This document shows positions 26,440 through 36,106 of a stretch of DNA of 64,000 nt, piece by piece; position 1 is the stretch's first letter; each line of letters begins with the position of its first letter. Below the pieces are notes generated by a model, which was not told the origin of the DNA, ran no database searches, and saw only the letters and a list, made by a program, of their open reading frames with translations. The DNA lies in contig JBPOEY010000003.1 in assembly GCA_051251645.1 (NCBI GenBank), positions 1 through 64,000 of the forward strand. The letters run 5' to 3'. This DNA is from Litorimonas sp051251645 (GTDB lineage Bacteria > Pseudomonadota > Alphaproteobacteria > Caulobacterales > Maricaulaceae). Both the position numbers and the translations under genes were made by a program.

Positions 26440-27459
26440 AGCCTTCGCGAGATCATCATACCCGTCGCGGGCCTCACGCATTTCGATCGATAGCGCTAAG
26501 CTACCCAATTTCGGGACTTGTAAGTCGAGGTCTCCCTCGCCGAAGAGGCGATGTTCGGATCCACAATCCGGGCAGGTAAAGACGGCCATATTCTCAATCC
26601 AACCGATGACAGGAATGTCCACTTTCTCGAACATGGATACACCCTTGCGCGCGTCCAATAGGGCAAGGTCCTGTGGCGTCGTGACGATAACCGCGCCGTC
26701 CGGTTCAATGTCTGTCGCGAGCCCCAATTGCGGATCGCCCGTGCCGGGGGGCATATCAATCAGCAGGAGATCAAGTTCGCCCCAATCCGTATCCCACAAC
26801 ATGCGGGCAATCGCGCCTTGAACCATTGGCCCGCGCCAGACGACAGGATCATCATTGCCGGTCAATAGCCCGATTGAGATGGCTTTCATCCCGTCCGATT
26901 CTGCAGGCACAATAAGGCGACGGCCTTGGACGTCCCGTGTGCCCAACTGACCCGTTAAACCCAATAGGGTCGGGACACTGGGTCCATGAATATCCGCGTC
27001 CAATATTCCGACGCGTTGACCCTGTGCGGCGAGGGCGCGGGCCAAGCCGACAGTCACCGTTGATTTCCCGACCCCGCCCTTGGCGGAGCTTATCGCGATA
27101 GTTTTGGCAACATGGGCGTCGCCTTGGTAGCCGGCGGGTCGGTTATTGGGATGTGGGTTGCGGTCGGGCGCTTTTCCTTTGGGAGCCGCTTTGAGCTCTG
27201 GGGCCGCCTTGTGCGTGGTGAGCAGGACCGCCACTTGGTCAACGCCGGCCATTCCGTCGAGCGCCGCTTCTGCCGCGTCGCGCAGGGCGAGACCTTGCTC
27301 TTGTGTTGTCTTGGGTGGCAGGCCCAAGATGACCCGAAGGCGGCCCGCGTCGAAGGACAGGTCGGACAGCCGCCCGGCAGATACGATATCACGGTCCGAC
27401 AGCGGATCGCGCACGGCGCCGAGCGCGCGCAGAACGGCGGCTTCAGAATAAGTCGTCAT
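26419..27459 (-). CDS. mrp: Iron-sulfur cluster carrier Mrp/ApbC (NBP35 family)
   Basis: The 346-residue P-loop ATPase delivers Fe-S clusters to apoproteins. It has an N-terminal MIP18-like domain (1-85), a linker, the deviant Walker A KGGVGKST at 127-134, DADIHGPS for the switch region, and the cluster-holding CxxC pair Cys296/Cys299 (CPDC). The start overlaps the stop of the upstream gene in an ATGA, pointing to translational coupling. Confidence 0.95.
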   Translation of the reverse strand: MTTYSEAAVLRALGAVRDPLSDRDIVSAGRLSDLSFDAGRLRVILGLPPKTTQEQGLALRDAAEAALDGMAGVDQVAVLLTTHKAAPELKAAPKGKAPDRNPHPNNRPAGYQGDAHVAKTIAISSAKGGVGKSTVTVGLARALAAQGQRVGILDADIHGPSVPTLLGLTGQLGTRDVQGRRLIVPAESDGMKAISIGLLTGNDDPVVWRGPMVQGAIARMLWDTDWGELDLLLIDMPPGTGDPQLGLATDIEPDGAVIVTTPQDLALLDARKGVSMFEKVDIPVIGWIENMAVFTCPDCGSEHRLFGEGDLDLQVPKLGSLALSIEMREARDGYDDLAKALLGTLT

Positions 27460-28409
27460 GGTTGAACGTCTCCACAGCCAAGTTTGATTGATCCGTCCGG
27501 TCGCATCGTGACGGAATGTCCAGTCGCCGATGACGCATAAAGCGCCCCGTCCGGACCCCGTCGAAGTTCAGCAAGCGGCCCGCGCAGGGTCGTGGTCAGT
27601 CGCAATGCCTTTGGTCCCACATCGAAAATATGGGTTTGATTCTGATCGTTTAAAATAAAAACCCAACTCTCGGGCGTCATCGATGTCTCGTCCCGCGCCT
27701 GCACGCTCAGGACATGGCCTTTCAAACGCAGGGTCGGTGCGCCTGTTCGGCTATCATAGGCCACCAGCCCGTCTGGATAGCCCGCGAGCCACCCGCCCGG
27801 CACGGGCCGGGCCGTGCGAAGCCACCCGCGAGAGGCAAAGCGTAGCGGCATTGTGAACGTCGCGCTTGGTCGGTAGGCTCCGACCCTGTCCGGTGTTGCG
27901 ACATTAAGCTCGAAAAAGGGCATCTCCCGCCGCCGGGCTTCGAAAGGACGGGCAATGCCTTCGGAGCATATCGCCGCGTCGGTCGCGGTCCGTTCAGACG
28001 GTGGCGGTAGCGGGTCTGACGGTGTTGCGTTCAGTCGGGCCTGTAAAGCTACAACCGTGCGCCGGATCAAAGCAGTCTCGCTGTGGCTTGCATCCGCTTG
28101 TCGTTTACGAAGGCGCGGCAAGGCCGACGCATCGCCCGTGAGGGCGAGCAAGTCGGCGGCATGGCCTGCGCTTTTGCCGCCCTTCGCGATCCGCCGAATG
28201 AGTGCGTCGCGACCTTTGGGCCCGAAACGGTGAAAGTCTTCGGCCAAGGCCGCATAGTCGAAACTGTCTTGTGGGTGGGTCTCGATGATCTGCAGACAGT
28301 GGTTCAGCGACTGACAGACGCGTTGTTCTGCCGGAGTGAGCGGGTTTGCTGCCATGACTGCGGCGGGCGGGGATAATCCAAATATCAAAGCTGTCAGAAG
28401 GGCCTTCAT
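27456..28409 (-). CDS. Exported protein of unknown function
   Basis: A 317-residue protein from the ATG at 28409, which follows GAGAGGCG and gives a clean signal peptide (MKALLTALIFGLSPPAAVMA). Residues 20-130 are helical with a HEAT-like feel (FGPKGRDALIRRIAKGG). The C-terminal half (from about 190) has short beta-repeat segments such as GGWLAGYPDGLVAYDSRTG and GPDGALYASSATGHSV, resembling propeller blades. No family is recognised. Its stop overlaps the mrp start by four bases, so the two are co-expressed. Confidence 0.7.
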   Translation of the reverse strand: MKALLTALIFGLSPPAAVMAANPLTPAEQRVCQSLNHCLQIIETHPQDSFDYAALAEDFHRFGPKGRDALIRRIAKGGKSAGHAADLLALTGDASALPRLRKRQADASHSETALIRRTVVALQARLNATPSDPLPPPSERTATDAAICSEGIARPFEARRREMPFFELNVATPDRVGAYRPSATFTMPLRFASRGWLRTARPVPGGWLAGYPDGLVAYDSRTGAPTLRLKGHVLSVQARDETSMTPESWVFILNDQNQTHIFDVGPKALRLTTTLRGPLAELRRGPDGALYASSATGHSVTMRPDGSIKLGCGDVQP

Positions 28410-28547
28410 CGCCTCTCGCTTAGCGGGGTCAGCGAGACCCGGCAAGCAATACACAACAGGCTGAATCCACCCCTTGCCAGCCGCAAATCACCCGCCTATA
28501 GGCACGGCCTTCCAAGCGTTCTGAACGCTGGATGACAACCGTGCGTG

Positions 28548-28622
28548 GGGCGATTAGCTCAGCGGGAGAGCACTACATTGACATTGTAGGGGTCACTGGT
28601 TCAATCCCAGTATCGCCCACCA
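28548..28622 (+). tRNA. tRNA-Val (anticodon GAC)
   Basis: Cloverleaf with acceptor GGGCGAT/ATCGCCC, D-arm TAGCTCAGCGGGAGAGCA, anticodon stem CTACA/TGTAG with loop TTGACAT (anticodon GAC, valine), T-arm GGTTCAATCCC and an encoded CCA. An integrase remnant lies 110 bases downstream on the same strand. Confidence 0.95.
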
Positions 28623-28731
28623 CGGATTTTCTTTCTAAAACAACGGCTTATTGGAAATAAAACGTCCGCGAGGAATCGCGGAATCGTTTGCGGGCACAAT
28701 TTGGGCACACTTCAAAAATGGAGCGTGCATC

Positions 28732-29190
28732 ATGGCCACAATTCGTAAAAAAGGAGCCAAATACCAAGCCCTTATTCGCAGGTTGGGTTGGCCCTACACG
28801 TCCAAAACATTCGCGACGAAAAAGCTCGCTCAAGAGCGGGGGCGAAGCGTTGAGCATAAGATGGATCGAGGGACGTTTCTCGATAGAACTTACACCATGT
28901 CAACGACGATGGACGATCTGATGGAGGTCTATCTTGATGAGGTGACAGCTAAGGAAAGGAAAGACGCGCCGATCAAGTTGATATTTCTATCACCAAGTGC
29001 ATCCAACAGGACGTTGCAAGAGCAATCTCAAGACGCAATACGGACCGCGTCTTCAATGATTACTGCCCCAATTTTGTCAAAGGCCGACGTCAGGCCATCT
29101 GCATCTTCTGCCAAGATAAAATGTTCATCCGAGCTTGCGCAGTCTTGCAAAAAGGCTTGGGCTTTATCTTTAACGGTCGGTGAGATGTAA
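28732..29190 (+). pseudogene. Integrase N-terminal fragment beside tRNA-Val
   Basis: The protein starts MATIRKKGAKYQALIRRLGW and continues with TFATKKLAQERGRSVEHKMDRGTF and MDDLMEVYLDEVTAKERK. This is the Arm-DNA-binding start and part of the core-binding region of a tyrosine recombinase. Likeness ends near residue 82-90 (about 28990). The rest, to 29190, is frame read-through opposite the convergent vWA gene. The catalytic domain is absent. Two imperfect repeats of GGGCACANTT lie at 28692-28711, just before the start. Confidence 0.65.
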
Positions 29191-30239
29191 TAGTTTGGCT
29201 GATTATACGTCTCGCCCCAAACACCCGTGTAAAAATAGCCCGGCTCGAGCGCAAATCCAATTGTAAAAATTTCAACACCGCTGTTCTTGAGACTCGTGCA
29301 AACGCTAAGGGATGCAGCGTCCGTATTGGTGTAACTATTGGCGCCATCGGCCATTAAAATTACATATTTTAATGGCTCATCGCTCCCATTCATGGTCTCG
29401 TGCTTGGTGTCCTCACCGTTCATCCATCCCTGCACTTTGGACAAAGCCTCAGTTGGAACAGTTCCGCCGTCCGCATTCATACTATCAATGTCTTGGCTGG
29501 AAATTGTTCCCCAGTGCGGGCTGACGGTTCTGGCACTAATAATGTTCGTATTATAGGCGGTCATCCCCATCCTTAAGAACTTTACATCGGGTTCACTGGG
29601 GTCAGGAATGATCACTGTCGATAATTGTTCACTAAAGCTCTTAATCGAAGTTTTCATGCCATCAATTCTTGGCTTCGCACCGGCAGGCTTGGGGGCGCCT
29701 TTATATTCTTGAGGCATGTCATCAAACGCCATCGATCCAGAATTATCTAAAACAAGAAAAATGCTGGCGGGGTTTGAGTGAGCCTTTTTCGCATATTTAA
29801 CTTCACTTAAAGTCGTAAACTCAATTTCGGAACGACCGAAGGCGCTCATAAAAACAGGTTGAATAATCGACTCGACTTCAACAATCGCTTTTTCAGTAAC
29901 GTCGTCATAAATCACTCTGAATCGTGTGGTATTATTACTGGCTGTCCCGGCGCCAAAGCTCATATCTAATTCATTCGCATTATACCACGTATTGTGAAGA
30001 TGGCCTTGGCTGCTATTGGTCGGTGGGCCGTCATTATTTTTAACATAAATGCTGGCGTTCAGACCAATAATATCGGCCATCAATTGCGCTTGACCCTTCA
30101 TGTTCGTGATATGATTGGTGTCAAACGCAACGCCGACGACCAGCAGGAGCAGTGGAGCTGTAATGCCAAACACGGTTGTGATAGAGCCATCCGTATCTGT
30201 GCGATACTTAGCTGAAATATTGCTGAGTAATGTCTTCAT
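29028..30239 (-). CDS. TadG-like protein with von Willebrand A domain
   Basis: From the chosen ATG (AGGGAGG site) it has 403 residues. An N-terminal Tad-type helix (GSITTVFGITAPLLLLVVGVAFD) resembles TadE/TadG pseudopilins. A beta-rich stretch follows, then a vWA domain with the MIDAS motif DNSGSM near residue 163 and TADGAN-like LMADGANSYTN. Known TadG proteins act in Flp-pilus assembly, but no other tad gene is in the window, so this is a solitary copy. Base use is AT-richer than that of its neighbours, and it sits between a tRNA-linked integrase remnant and a broken gene, fitting an acquired segment. Confidence 0.8.
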   Translation of the reverse strand: MKTLLSNISAKYRTDTDGSITTVFGITAPLLLLVVGVAFDTNHITNMKGQAQLMADIIGLNASIYVKNNDGPPTNSSQGHLHNTWYNANELDMSFGAGTASNNTTRFRVIYDDVTEKAIVEVESIIQPVFMSAFGRSEIEFTTLSEVKYAKKAHSNPASIFLVLDNSGSMAFDDMPQEYKGAPKPAGAKPRIDGMKTSIKSFSEQLSTVIIPDPSEPDVKFLRMGMTAYNTNIISARTVSPHWGTISSQDIDSMNADGGTVPTEALSKVQGWMNGEDTKHETMNGSDEPLKYVILMADGANSYTNTDAASLSVCTSLKNSGVEIFTIGFALEPGYFYTGVWGETYNQPNYYISPTVKDKAQAFLQDCASSDEHFILAEDADGLTSAFDKIGAVIIEDAVRIAS

Positions 30240-30334
30240 AGCTAAGTACCTCCCTGACTCGAGTGATGACACATTCTGAGTGATTAACGGCTGACGCTAA
30301 GGTCTAAAAATTGAGATACCTCTTAGTATCGAGG

Positions 30335-30785
30335 TTAATAGATTCGAATGACAGGGTTCAGAGCGTCATTCGAACACATTATCGCGTCGCGGGGCGGCGT
30401 CTCAATTTTCAGCTTTAGAAGGTTCTTCCAAGACGAGAAACTCCCTGAGAGCTTGGTAAACTGGCGCCTAGCATCGCTGTTCGTGAGGACAATGAAGCCG
30501 GCATTCTGCTTATCATAAACCTCGAATAAAGCGTGATTGGATCTATTGAGCCGACTGTGATCAAAGGGTGTGACCATGATTTTAACACCGAGGCCGACGT
30601 AGGTCGGCCACGCATCTCGCGTAGTTGTATAAGAGATTTTAATTTGTGGCGTGAGCAACCCCGACGTCTTTGGGGCGCTGGGGAATGTTGGGTCGCTTAA
30701 TATCATGACCGAAGGCCACATAATCAATGAGTGTGCCGTCATCTTTGAAGAGAGCGCACTTTGCAGCCAGTCTGACAAGCCCCAT
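30335..30785 (-). pseudogene. Unrecognised gene broken by one frameshift
   Basis: An ATG at 30785 with GGAG upstream reads MGLVRLAAKCALFKDDGTLI, then VAFGHDIKRPNIPQRPKDVG with good codon use, and stops after 48 codons. Removing one G from the GGGG run at 30659-30662 carries it into the long frame (LLTPQIKISYTTTRDAW ... NDALNPVIRIY, stop at 30335), giving about 148 residues. No family is recognised. It lies next to the vWA gene on the same strand. Confidence 0.5.
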
Positions 30786-30882
30786 CAATCGTAATATCTC
30801 CGGCGGGGTGCGCCGGTTGAAAACATTTTAGAAGGATTGCCGTGAGCGACAGGGGGCGTTATTATGGGGCTAGGAGAGCTGA

Positions 30883-31143
30883 TTGACCGATAACGAAAAA
30901 CCCAAACCTGTCACACTGGCGGATTATATTCCGCCAGAGCGAAAGCCTGTGCCCAAATCGAAGCGCGCGAGCGCGACGAAACGCGACCGCGAGAGACTGG
31001 ACGCGCTAGACCGTGAGGTGCGGGATGAAGATCCCAAGGCGCGCAAGCAGACGGGACGTAAGTCTCGCAAGAAAAAATCAAACGTCTGGACGATCGTTTT
31101 TTACGCTGTGGTCCTGGTCATTGTTTTAAAAGTCATCGACTAG
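30883..31143 (+). CDS. Small membrane-anchored protein, unknown
   Basis: An 86-residue protein with a TTG start after TAGGAGAG. It has a proline- and lysine-rich N-terminus (LADYIPPERKPVPKSKR), a very charged middle (RDRERLDALDREVRDEDPKARK) and a single C-terminal helix (VWTIVFYAVVLVIVLKVI), so it would be tail-anchored. No family is recognised. It is convergent with gltB, with stops 3 bases apart. Confidence 0.55.
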   Translation: MTDNEKPKPVTLADYIPPERKPVPKSKRASATKRDRERLDALDREVRDEDPKARKQTGRKSRKKKSNVWTIVFYAVVLVIVLKVID

Positions 31144-31146
31144 CGT

Positions 31147-34100
31147 CTATTCCGCCGCTTCACTGACGGGCACGTCTAACCGTCCAATCATTTCCTTCGG
31201 AATAATTTGCCAGAATTTACCGCGTTGGTGATCCCATTCGGCGAGCAGTGTTTGTGAAAATGCGGAGCCAGTGGCGTCACAATGACGGCGCACGAGGTCT
31301 TTGAGCTCGGCCTCATAATGTTCAGAACTGAGCCGCTGCCAGATCACATTATCAGGGTTCACGGCTTTTTCGAAATCATCATATTCATCGAAGACATAGG
31401 CCATGCCGCCTGTCATGCCAGCGCCGAAATTATCACCGACACTGCCCAGCACAACAACGGTGCCACCGGTCATATATTCACACCCATTCGTGCCGAGTCC
31501 TTCAACCACGGAAACCGCGCCACTATTGCGCACAGCGAACCGCTCGCCGGCCCGCCCTGCGGCCATAAGTGTGCCGGACGTCGCGCCGTAGAGGCACGTA
31601 TTGCCGATTATGGCGCTGTGATGCGGCTCAATTTGAGTGCGGCCTTGGGGGGACACAATAATTTCTGCGCCGCTGAGCCCTTTGCCAACATAATCATTAG
31701 AATCGCCGTCCACGACGAGGCGTAATCCCCGAATGCCAAAGGCGCCGAGGCTCTGCCCCGCGCTACCGCGAAGTCGCACGGTCAGTTGCCCATCGGGCGC
31801 CCCATCAGCGCCGAAGCGTTTGTAGATATGATGTGAGGTGCGTGTGCCGACCGCGCGGTGCGTGTTCGACACAGCATAGGTCAGGTGGGTCTTTTCTCCC
31901 CGCTCAAACAATTGTGCGGCGTCAGCGACGATCTGAACGTCGAGCGTATCCGGCACCTCAACACGCTGTTTTCGCGCATCGAATACGGGTTCATTATCAA
32001 CCTTGGCTAGGATCGGATTCAAATCAAGATCGTCGAGGTTTTCTGCCCCGCGACTGACTTGGGTCAGCAAATCTGTGCGGCCGATTATATCCTCCAGCCG
32101 TTCAACGCCCAGTGAGGCAAGTATCTCGCGCACTTCCTCGGCGATAAAGGTCATCAGATTGATGACTTTTTCGGGCGTGCCTGTGAACCGTTCCCGGAGC
32201 GCTGGATCCTGCACACAGACTCCAACGGGGCAGGTGTTGGAATGGCACTGACGCACCATGATGCATCCCATGGCGACGAGGCTGAGCGTACCGATGCCAT
32301 ATTCTTCCGCGCCCAACATGGCGGCAATGACAATATCGCGGCCTGTCTTTAATCCGCCGTCTGTGCGGAGCGTGATCCGCTGGCGCAGATTATTGAGCGT
32401 GAGCACTTGATGGGCTTCTGACAGCCCCAGCTCCCACGGTATACCCGCATATTTCAGCGACGTGTTGGGCGACGCGCCTGTGCCGCCATTGTGACCGGCA
32501 ATCAGAATTGTATCGGCTTTGGCTTTTGCCACGCCCGCCGCAATCGTGCCGACGCCGGAACTGGCCACCAGCTTGACGCAAACACGGGCTGTTGGATTGA
32601 TCTGTTTGAGGTCATAGATAAGCTGCGCCAAGTCTTCGATCGAATAGATATCGTGGTGCGGTGGCGGCGAAATCAGCGTCACGCCGGGCGTCGCATTGCG
32701 GAATTTCGCAATCATTTCCGTGACTTTAAAACCGGGGAGTTGCCCACCTTCGCCGGGCTTGGCGCCTTGGGCGACTTTGATTTCAATCTCGCGGCATTGG
32801 TTTAAATATTCAGCCGTGACGCCAAAGCGGCCTGACGCAATCTGCTTGACCGCACTGTTCGGATTATCACCATTAGGCAGCGGGGTGTAGCGCGCGCGAT
32901 CTTCGCCGCCTTCGCCGGATACGGACTTGGCCCCAATCCGGTTCATCGCAATATTCAGCGTGCCGTGCGCTTCGGGCGACAGAGCCCCGAGGCTCATACC
33001 CGGCGTGCAGAAGCGACGACGGATTTCGTTGACGCTCTGGACCTTTGATAAAGGTACGGGCTCCGCGAGCGGTTTAATATCCAGCAGGTCGCGAACTTGA
33101 ATTGGCCCGCCGCCATTCACAGCATCGGCGTAACGCCGATAGAGTTCATAATCCTCACGACCCACGGCTTCCTGCAACATGTGGATCATATCGGCCGTGT
33201 AAGCATGACGTTCGCCTTTGGCGCGGACCTTATAGAGCCCCCCAATCGGTAAGCGAACCACGGCAGACTCATAGGCCATGTCATGGATCGCTAACAGCTT
33301 GGTTTCGATCCCGGCGAGGCCGATGCCGGAAATGCGGCTGGTCATGCCGGGGAAAAACTCACCGACGAGCGCGCGTGATAGGCCCAAGGCTTCGAAGTTC
33401 AGTCCCCCGCGATAGGAACTGATGACGGAAATCCCCATTTTTGAAATGATCTTCAAGAGACCGTTCTCGATCGCGAGTTTGTAGCGGGCGACGGCCTCAT
33501 CCACGTCAATATCCAGGAGGCCGCGCCGGACCCGGTCTTGGACCGAGGCTTGCGCCATATAGGCGTTCACGGCGGTTGCCCCAGCCCCAATCAAGACCGC
33601 AAAATAATGCGTATCAAGACATTCGGCAGAGCGCACAATAATGGAGCAAGATGATCGTAACCCAGCGTTTTTCAGCTGTTGCTGCGCCGCCGCCGTGGCC
33701 AGAATGATCGGCACGGCGGCGCGAAACTCGCTGACACCTTCGTCGCTCAGTGTGATGATTTCCACACCGTCGCGGACGGCAGCCTCAGCCTCAGACCGAA
33801 TGCGGTGTAACGCCTCGACAAGGCCGCGACCCGCGACAGCGCCGGGTGCGGGGACATCGAACGTGCAATCAACGACTTTAAGCCGTTTCCCCATCATGGT
33901 TTCGAACTTGGCATACATGCCGTTCGTCATGACCGGGCTTTCAAGGACCAGCATCTCGTAGGTCTGACTGCCGGACTCGGCGAGGATATTGCGCAGATTA
34001 CGGAACCGAGTTTTTAAACCCATCACCCGGGTTTCGCGCAGCGGATCAATCGGTGGGTTTGTGACTTGGCTGAAATTTTGACGGAAGAAATGTGAGAGAG

Positions 34101-35661
34101 GACGGTAGAAGTCCGACAGCACCGCCAAGGGCGTGTCATCGCCCATAGATCCAATCGACTCTTTGGCCCCTTCGGCCATCGGCGTGAGGATGACTTCCAT
34201 ATCTTCGAGCGTTTGTCCGCAGGAGACTTGACGGCGCACCAATGCTTCCCCTGAGAGAGTGGCGACGGGTTCCGGACCTGAGAGGGCCTCGTCAAGATTG
34301 ACAGATTTTTTCAGCCACTTTTTATAGGGCCGTTTATCGGCCAAGTGGTTGAGAATTTCGGTTGAGTCGTAAAATCGGCCGTCTTCCAAATCGACGGCGA
34401 TCATCCGGCCTGGTTGCAATGCGCCGCGTTTGACGATGTCGCCTTCATCCATCGGGCACATACCTGTTTCCGAGCCAACAGCCAGAATGCCGGTCTTGCT
34501 GATTGAATAGCGTAAGGGACGCAGCCCATTGCGGTCCAGACCCGCCATGACCCACCGTCCGTCATAGGCCGCAATCGCAGCGGGGCCGTCCCACGGCTCC
34601 ATCACCGAGTTGCAATAGGCATAAAGGGAACGCCAGCTCTCGGGCATCAAGTCGCCGCGCTTGGAATAGGCTTCCGGGATCAGCAACGTCTTGGCCATCG
34701 GGGCCGTCCGTCCTGCGCGCACGAGCAGTTCAAAGACGGCGTCAAGCGCCGCGGAATCCGAGCTGCCTTTTTGGATGATCGGTTTCACATCTTCGGCACG
34801 TTCTTTAAACGCTGAGCTGGCCATTTTAATCTCATGGTTCTTCATGAAATTAATGTTGGCTTTGACCGTATTGATCTCGCCATTATGGGCCAGCATCCGA
34901 AACGGTTGCGCCAACCACCATTGCGGGAAGGTATTGGTAGAATAGCGTTGATGATAAATCGCGGCGCGCGACACGAACCGTTCATCGGTCAGGTCCGGGA
35001 AAAATTTGTCGATATCTTGCGCGAGGAACATGCCTTTATAAATGATCGTCTGCACTGACAGCGAGCAGACATAGAAGCTCGGAATTTGCGCTTCGATAAC
35101 GCGTTTCTCGATCCGGCGACGGATGACGAAGAGCTCGCGTTCCAGCGCGTTCCCCTTACGGCCCTGTGGGTCACGGAACATGACTTGTTCGATTTCCGGA
35201 CGGGTCGCTTTGGCTTTGTCGCCAATCACGTCAATATCGATGGGGACTTGCCGCCAGCCGTAAATAAAGAAGCCTTCGCGGATCAACTCGCTCTCGACAA
35301 TGGTTCGCGCGGCTTCCTGCGCTGTCATGTCGATCCGGGGGAGGAAGATCATGCCCACGGCAATTTTCGCCGTGGACGGTTTATGACCCGTGCCTTCGAC
35401 TTGCGCCCGGAAGAATCCTTGCGGAATATCGAGCCGGATGCCCGCGCCGTCGCCTGTTTTTCCGTCCGCATCCACCGCGCCCCGGTGCCAGACATTCTTC
35501 AGCGCTTGAATGGATTTTTCAACCACGTCACGGCGCGGTTTCCCGTCAATCGCCGCCACGAGCCCGACCCCGCAGGAGGCTTTTTCATGCGCCGGATCAT
35601 AGGCGTTGGCCGCGATCAGCGCGTCGCGTTTGGCGGTATAATCGGTGAGCCAGTCAGTCAT
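31147..35661 (-). CDS. gltB: Glutamate synthase (NADPH) large subunit
   Basis: This 1504-residue enzyme transfers the amide of glutamine to 2-oxoglutarate. Domains in order are a class II glutaminase with nucleophile Cys30 (SCGVGLVAA, after a propeptide), a central domain, an FMN-binding synthase domain (LISPPPHHDIYSIEDLAQL, AGHNGGTGASP), cysteines for the 3Fe-4S cluster (CIMVRQCHSNTCPVGVC) and a GXGXG C-terminus. The ATG at 35661 is preferred because it overlaps the end of the GFA gene by eight bases (coupling). An upstream M at 35682 is possible. Confidence 0.97.
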   Translation of the reverse strand: MTDWLTDYTAKRDALIAANAYDPAHEKASCGVGLVAAIDGKPRRDVVEKSIQALKNVWHRGAVDADGKTGDGAGIRLDIPQGFFRAQVEGTGHKPSTAKIAVGMIFLPRIDMTAQEAARTIVESELIREGFFIYGWRQVPIDIDVIGDKAKATRPEIEQVMFRDPQGRKGNALERELFVIRRRIEKRVIEAQIPSFYVCSLSVQTIIYKGMFLAQDIDKFFPDLTDERFVSRAAIYHQRYSTNTFPQWWLAQPFRMLAHNGEINTVKANINFMKNHEIKMASSAFKERAEDVKPIIQKGSSDSAALDAVFELLVRAGRTAPMAKTLLIPEAYSKRGDLMPESWRSLYAYCNSVMEPWDGPAAIAAYDGRWVMAGLDRNGLRPLRYSISKTGILAVGSETGMCPMDEGDIVKRGALQPGRMIAVDLEDGRFYDSTEILNHLADKRPYKKWLKKSVNLDEALSGPEPVATLSGEALVRRQVSCGQTLEDMEVILTPMAEGAKESIGSMGDDTPLAVLSDFYRPLSHFFRQNFSQVTNPPIDPLRETRVMGLKTRFRNLRNILAESGSQTYEMLVLESPVMTNGMYAKFETMMGKRLKVVDCTFDVPAPGAVAGRGLVEALHRIRSEAEAAVRDGVEIITLSDEGVSEFRAAVPIILATAAAQQQLKNAGLRSSCSIIVRSAECLDTHYFAVLIGAGATAVNAYMAQASVQDRVRRGLLDIDVDEAVARYKLAIENGLLKIISKMGISVISSYRGGLNFEALGLSRALVGEFFPGMTSRISGIGLAGIETKLLAIHDMAYESAVVRLPIGGLYKVRAKGERHAYTADMIHMLQEAVGREDYELYRRYADAVNGGGPIQVRDLLDIKPLAEPVPLSKVQSVNEIRRRFCTPGMSLGALSPEAHGTLNIAMNRIGAKSVSGEGGEDRARYTPLPNGDNPNSAVKQIASGRFGVTAEYLNQCREIEIKVAQGAKPGEGGQLPGFKVTEMIAKFRNATPGVTLISPPPHHDIYSIEDLAQLIYDLKQINPTARVCVKLVASSGVGTIAAGVAKAKADTILIAGHNGGTGASPNTSLKYAGIPWELGLSEAHQVLTLNNLRQRITLRTDGGLKTGRDIVIAAMLGAEEYGIGTLSLVAMGCIMVRQCHSNTCPVGVCVQDPALRERFTGTPEKVINLMTFIAEEVREILASLGVERLEDIIGRTDLLTQVSRGAENLDDLDLNPILAKVDNEPVFDARKQRVEVPDTLDVQIVADAAQLFERGEKTHLTYAVSNTHRAVGTRTSHHIYKRFGADGAPDGQLTVRLRGSAGQSLGAFGIRGLRLVVDGDSNDYVGKGLSGAEIIVSPQGRTQIEPHHSAIIGNTCLYGATSGTLMAAGRAGERFAVRNSGAVSVVEGLGTNGCEYMTGGTVVVLGSVGDNFGAGMTGGMAYVFDEYDDFEKAVNPDNVIWQRLSSEHYEAELKDLVRRHCDATGSAFSQTLLAEWDHQRGKFWQIIPKEMIGRLDVPVSEAAE

Positions 35662-36106
35662 TATCGTCGTCTTTCTGGTCATTGCTCTTTAGGAAAAGGG
35701 CGACAGCCTCGGCTCCTGTGAGGCGAGGGTGGTCGCCCGCAAGATTGTAAAAATTAGGTTTTTCGTCGATGAAACCTTCTAGGCCGATCACCATTCCCTC
35801 CGGCATGTCGATGCATCCGGATGAGGCCGTGTAGAAGTCTGTGCCTTTGAGATTATAGAGCAGTGACGCGCCGCACTCTGCGCAAAATCCGCGGCGTGCC
35901 CACTCGGAACTCTCATACCATTTGAGGCTGTCCGATTGCGTCAGCGTAACTCCGTCATGAAATCTGACGCCCATATAAGGACCACCATTCAGCTGTCGGC
36001 AGGTTGCGCAATGACACGCATCGACGCCCTCGATTGGGCCCTTGCCTTCGAATTGAACCGCGCCGCAATGGCATTGGCCTTTTGTATTGTCAGAGGCATC
36101 GGTCAT
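35654..36106 (-). CDS. GFA family zinc protein between gltD and gltB
   Basis: A 150-residue protein with the glutathione-dependent-formaldehyde-activating (GFA) fold. Zinc-ligand cysteines are CHC (CHCGAV) near the N-terminus, ACHCATCR and CAECGASL. The family includes carbon-sulfur lyase-like and uncharacterised members. It overlaps gltD upstream (ATGA) and gltB downstream (eight bases), so all three are translationally linked. That is unusual, since gltB and gltD are usually adjacent. Confidence 0.85.
   Translation of the reverse strand: MTDASDNTKGQCHCGAVQFEGKGPIEGVDACHCATCRQLNGGPYMGVRFHDGVTLTQSDSLKWYESSEWARRGFCAECGASLLYNLKGTDFYTASSGCIDMPEGMVIGLEGFIDEKPNFYNLAGDHPRLTGAEAVALFLKSNDQKDDDND

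Noticed and set aside
28590..28660. A duplicated tRNA-Val 3' end marking a second attachment site
   Set aside because: No second copy of the T-arm and acceptor sequence was noticed elsewhere in the window.
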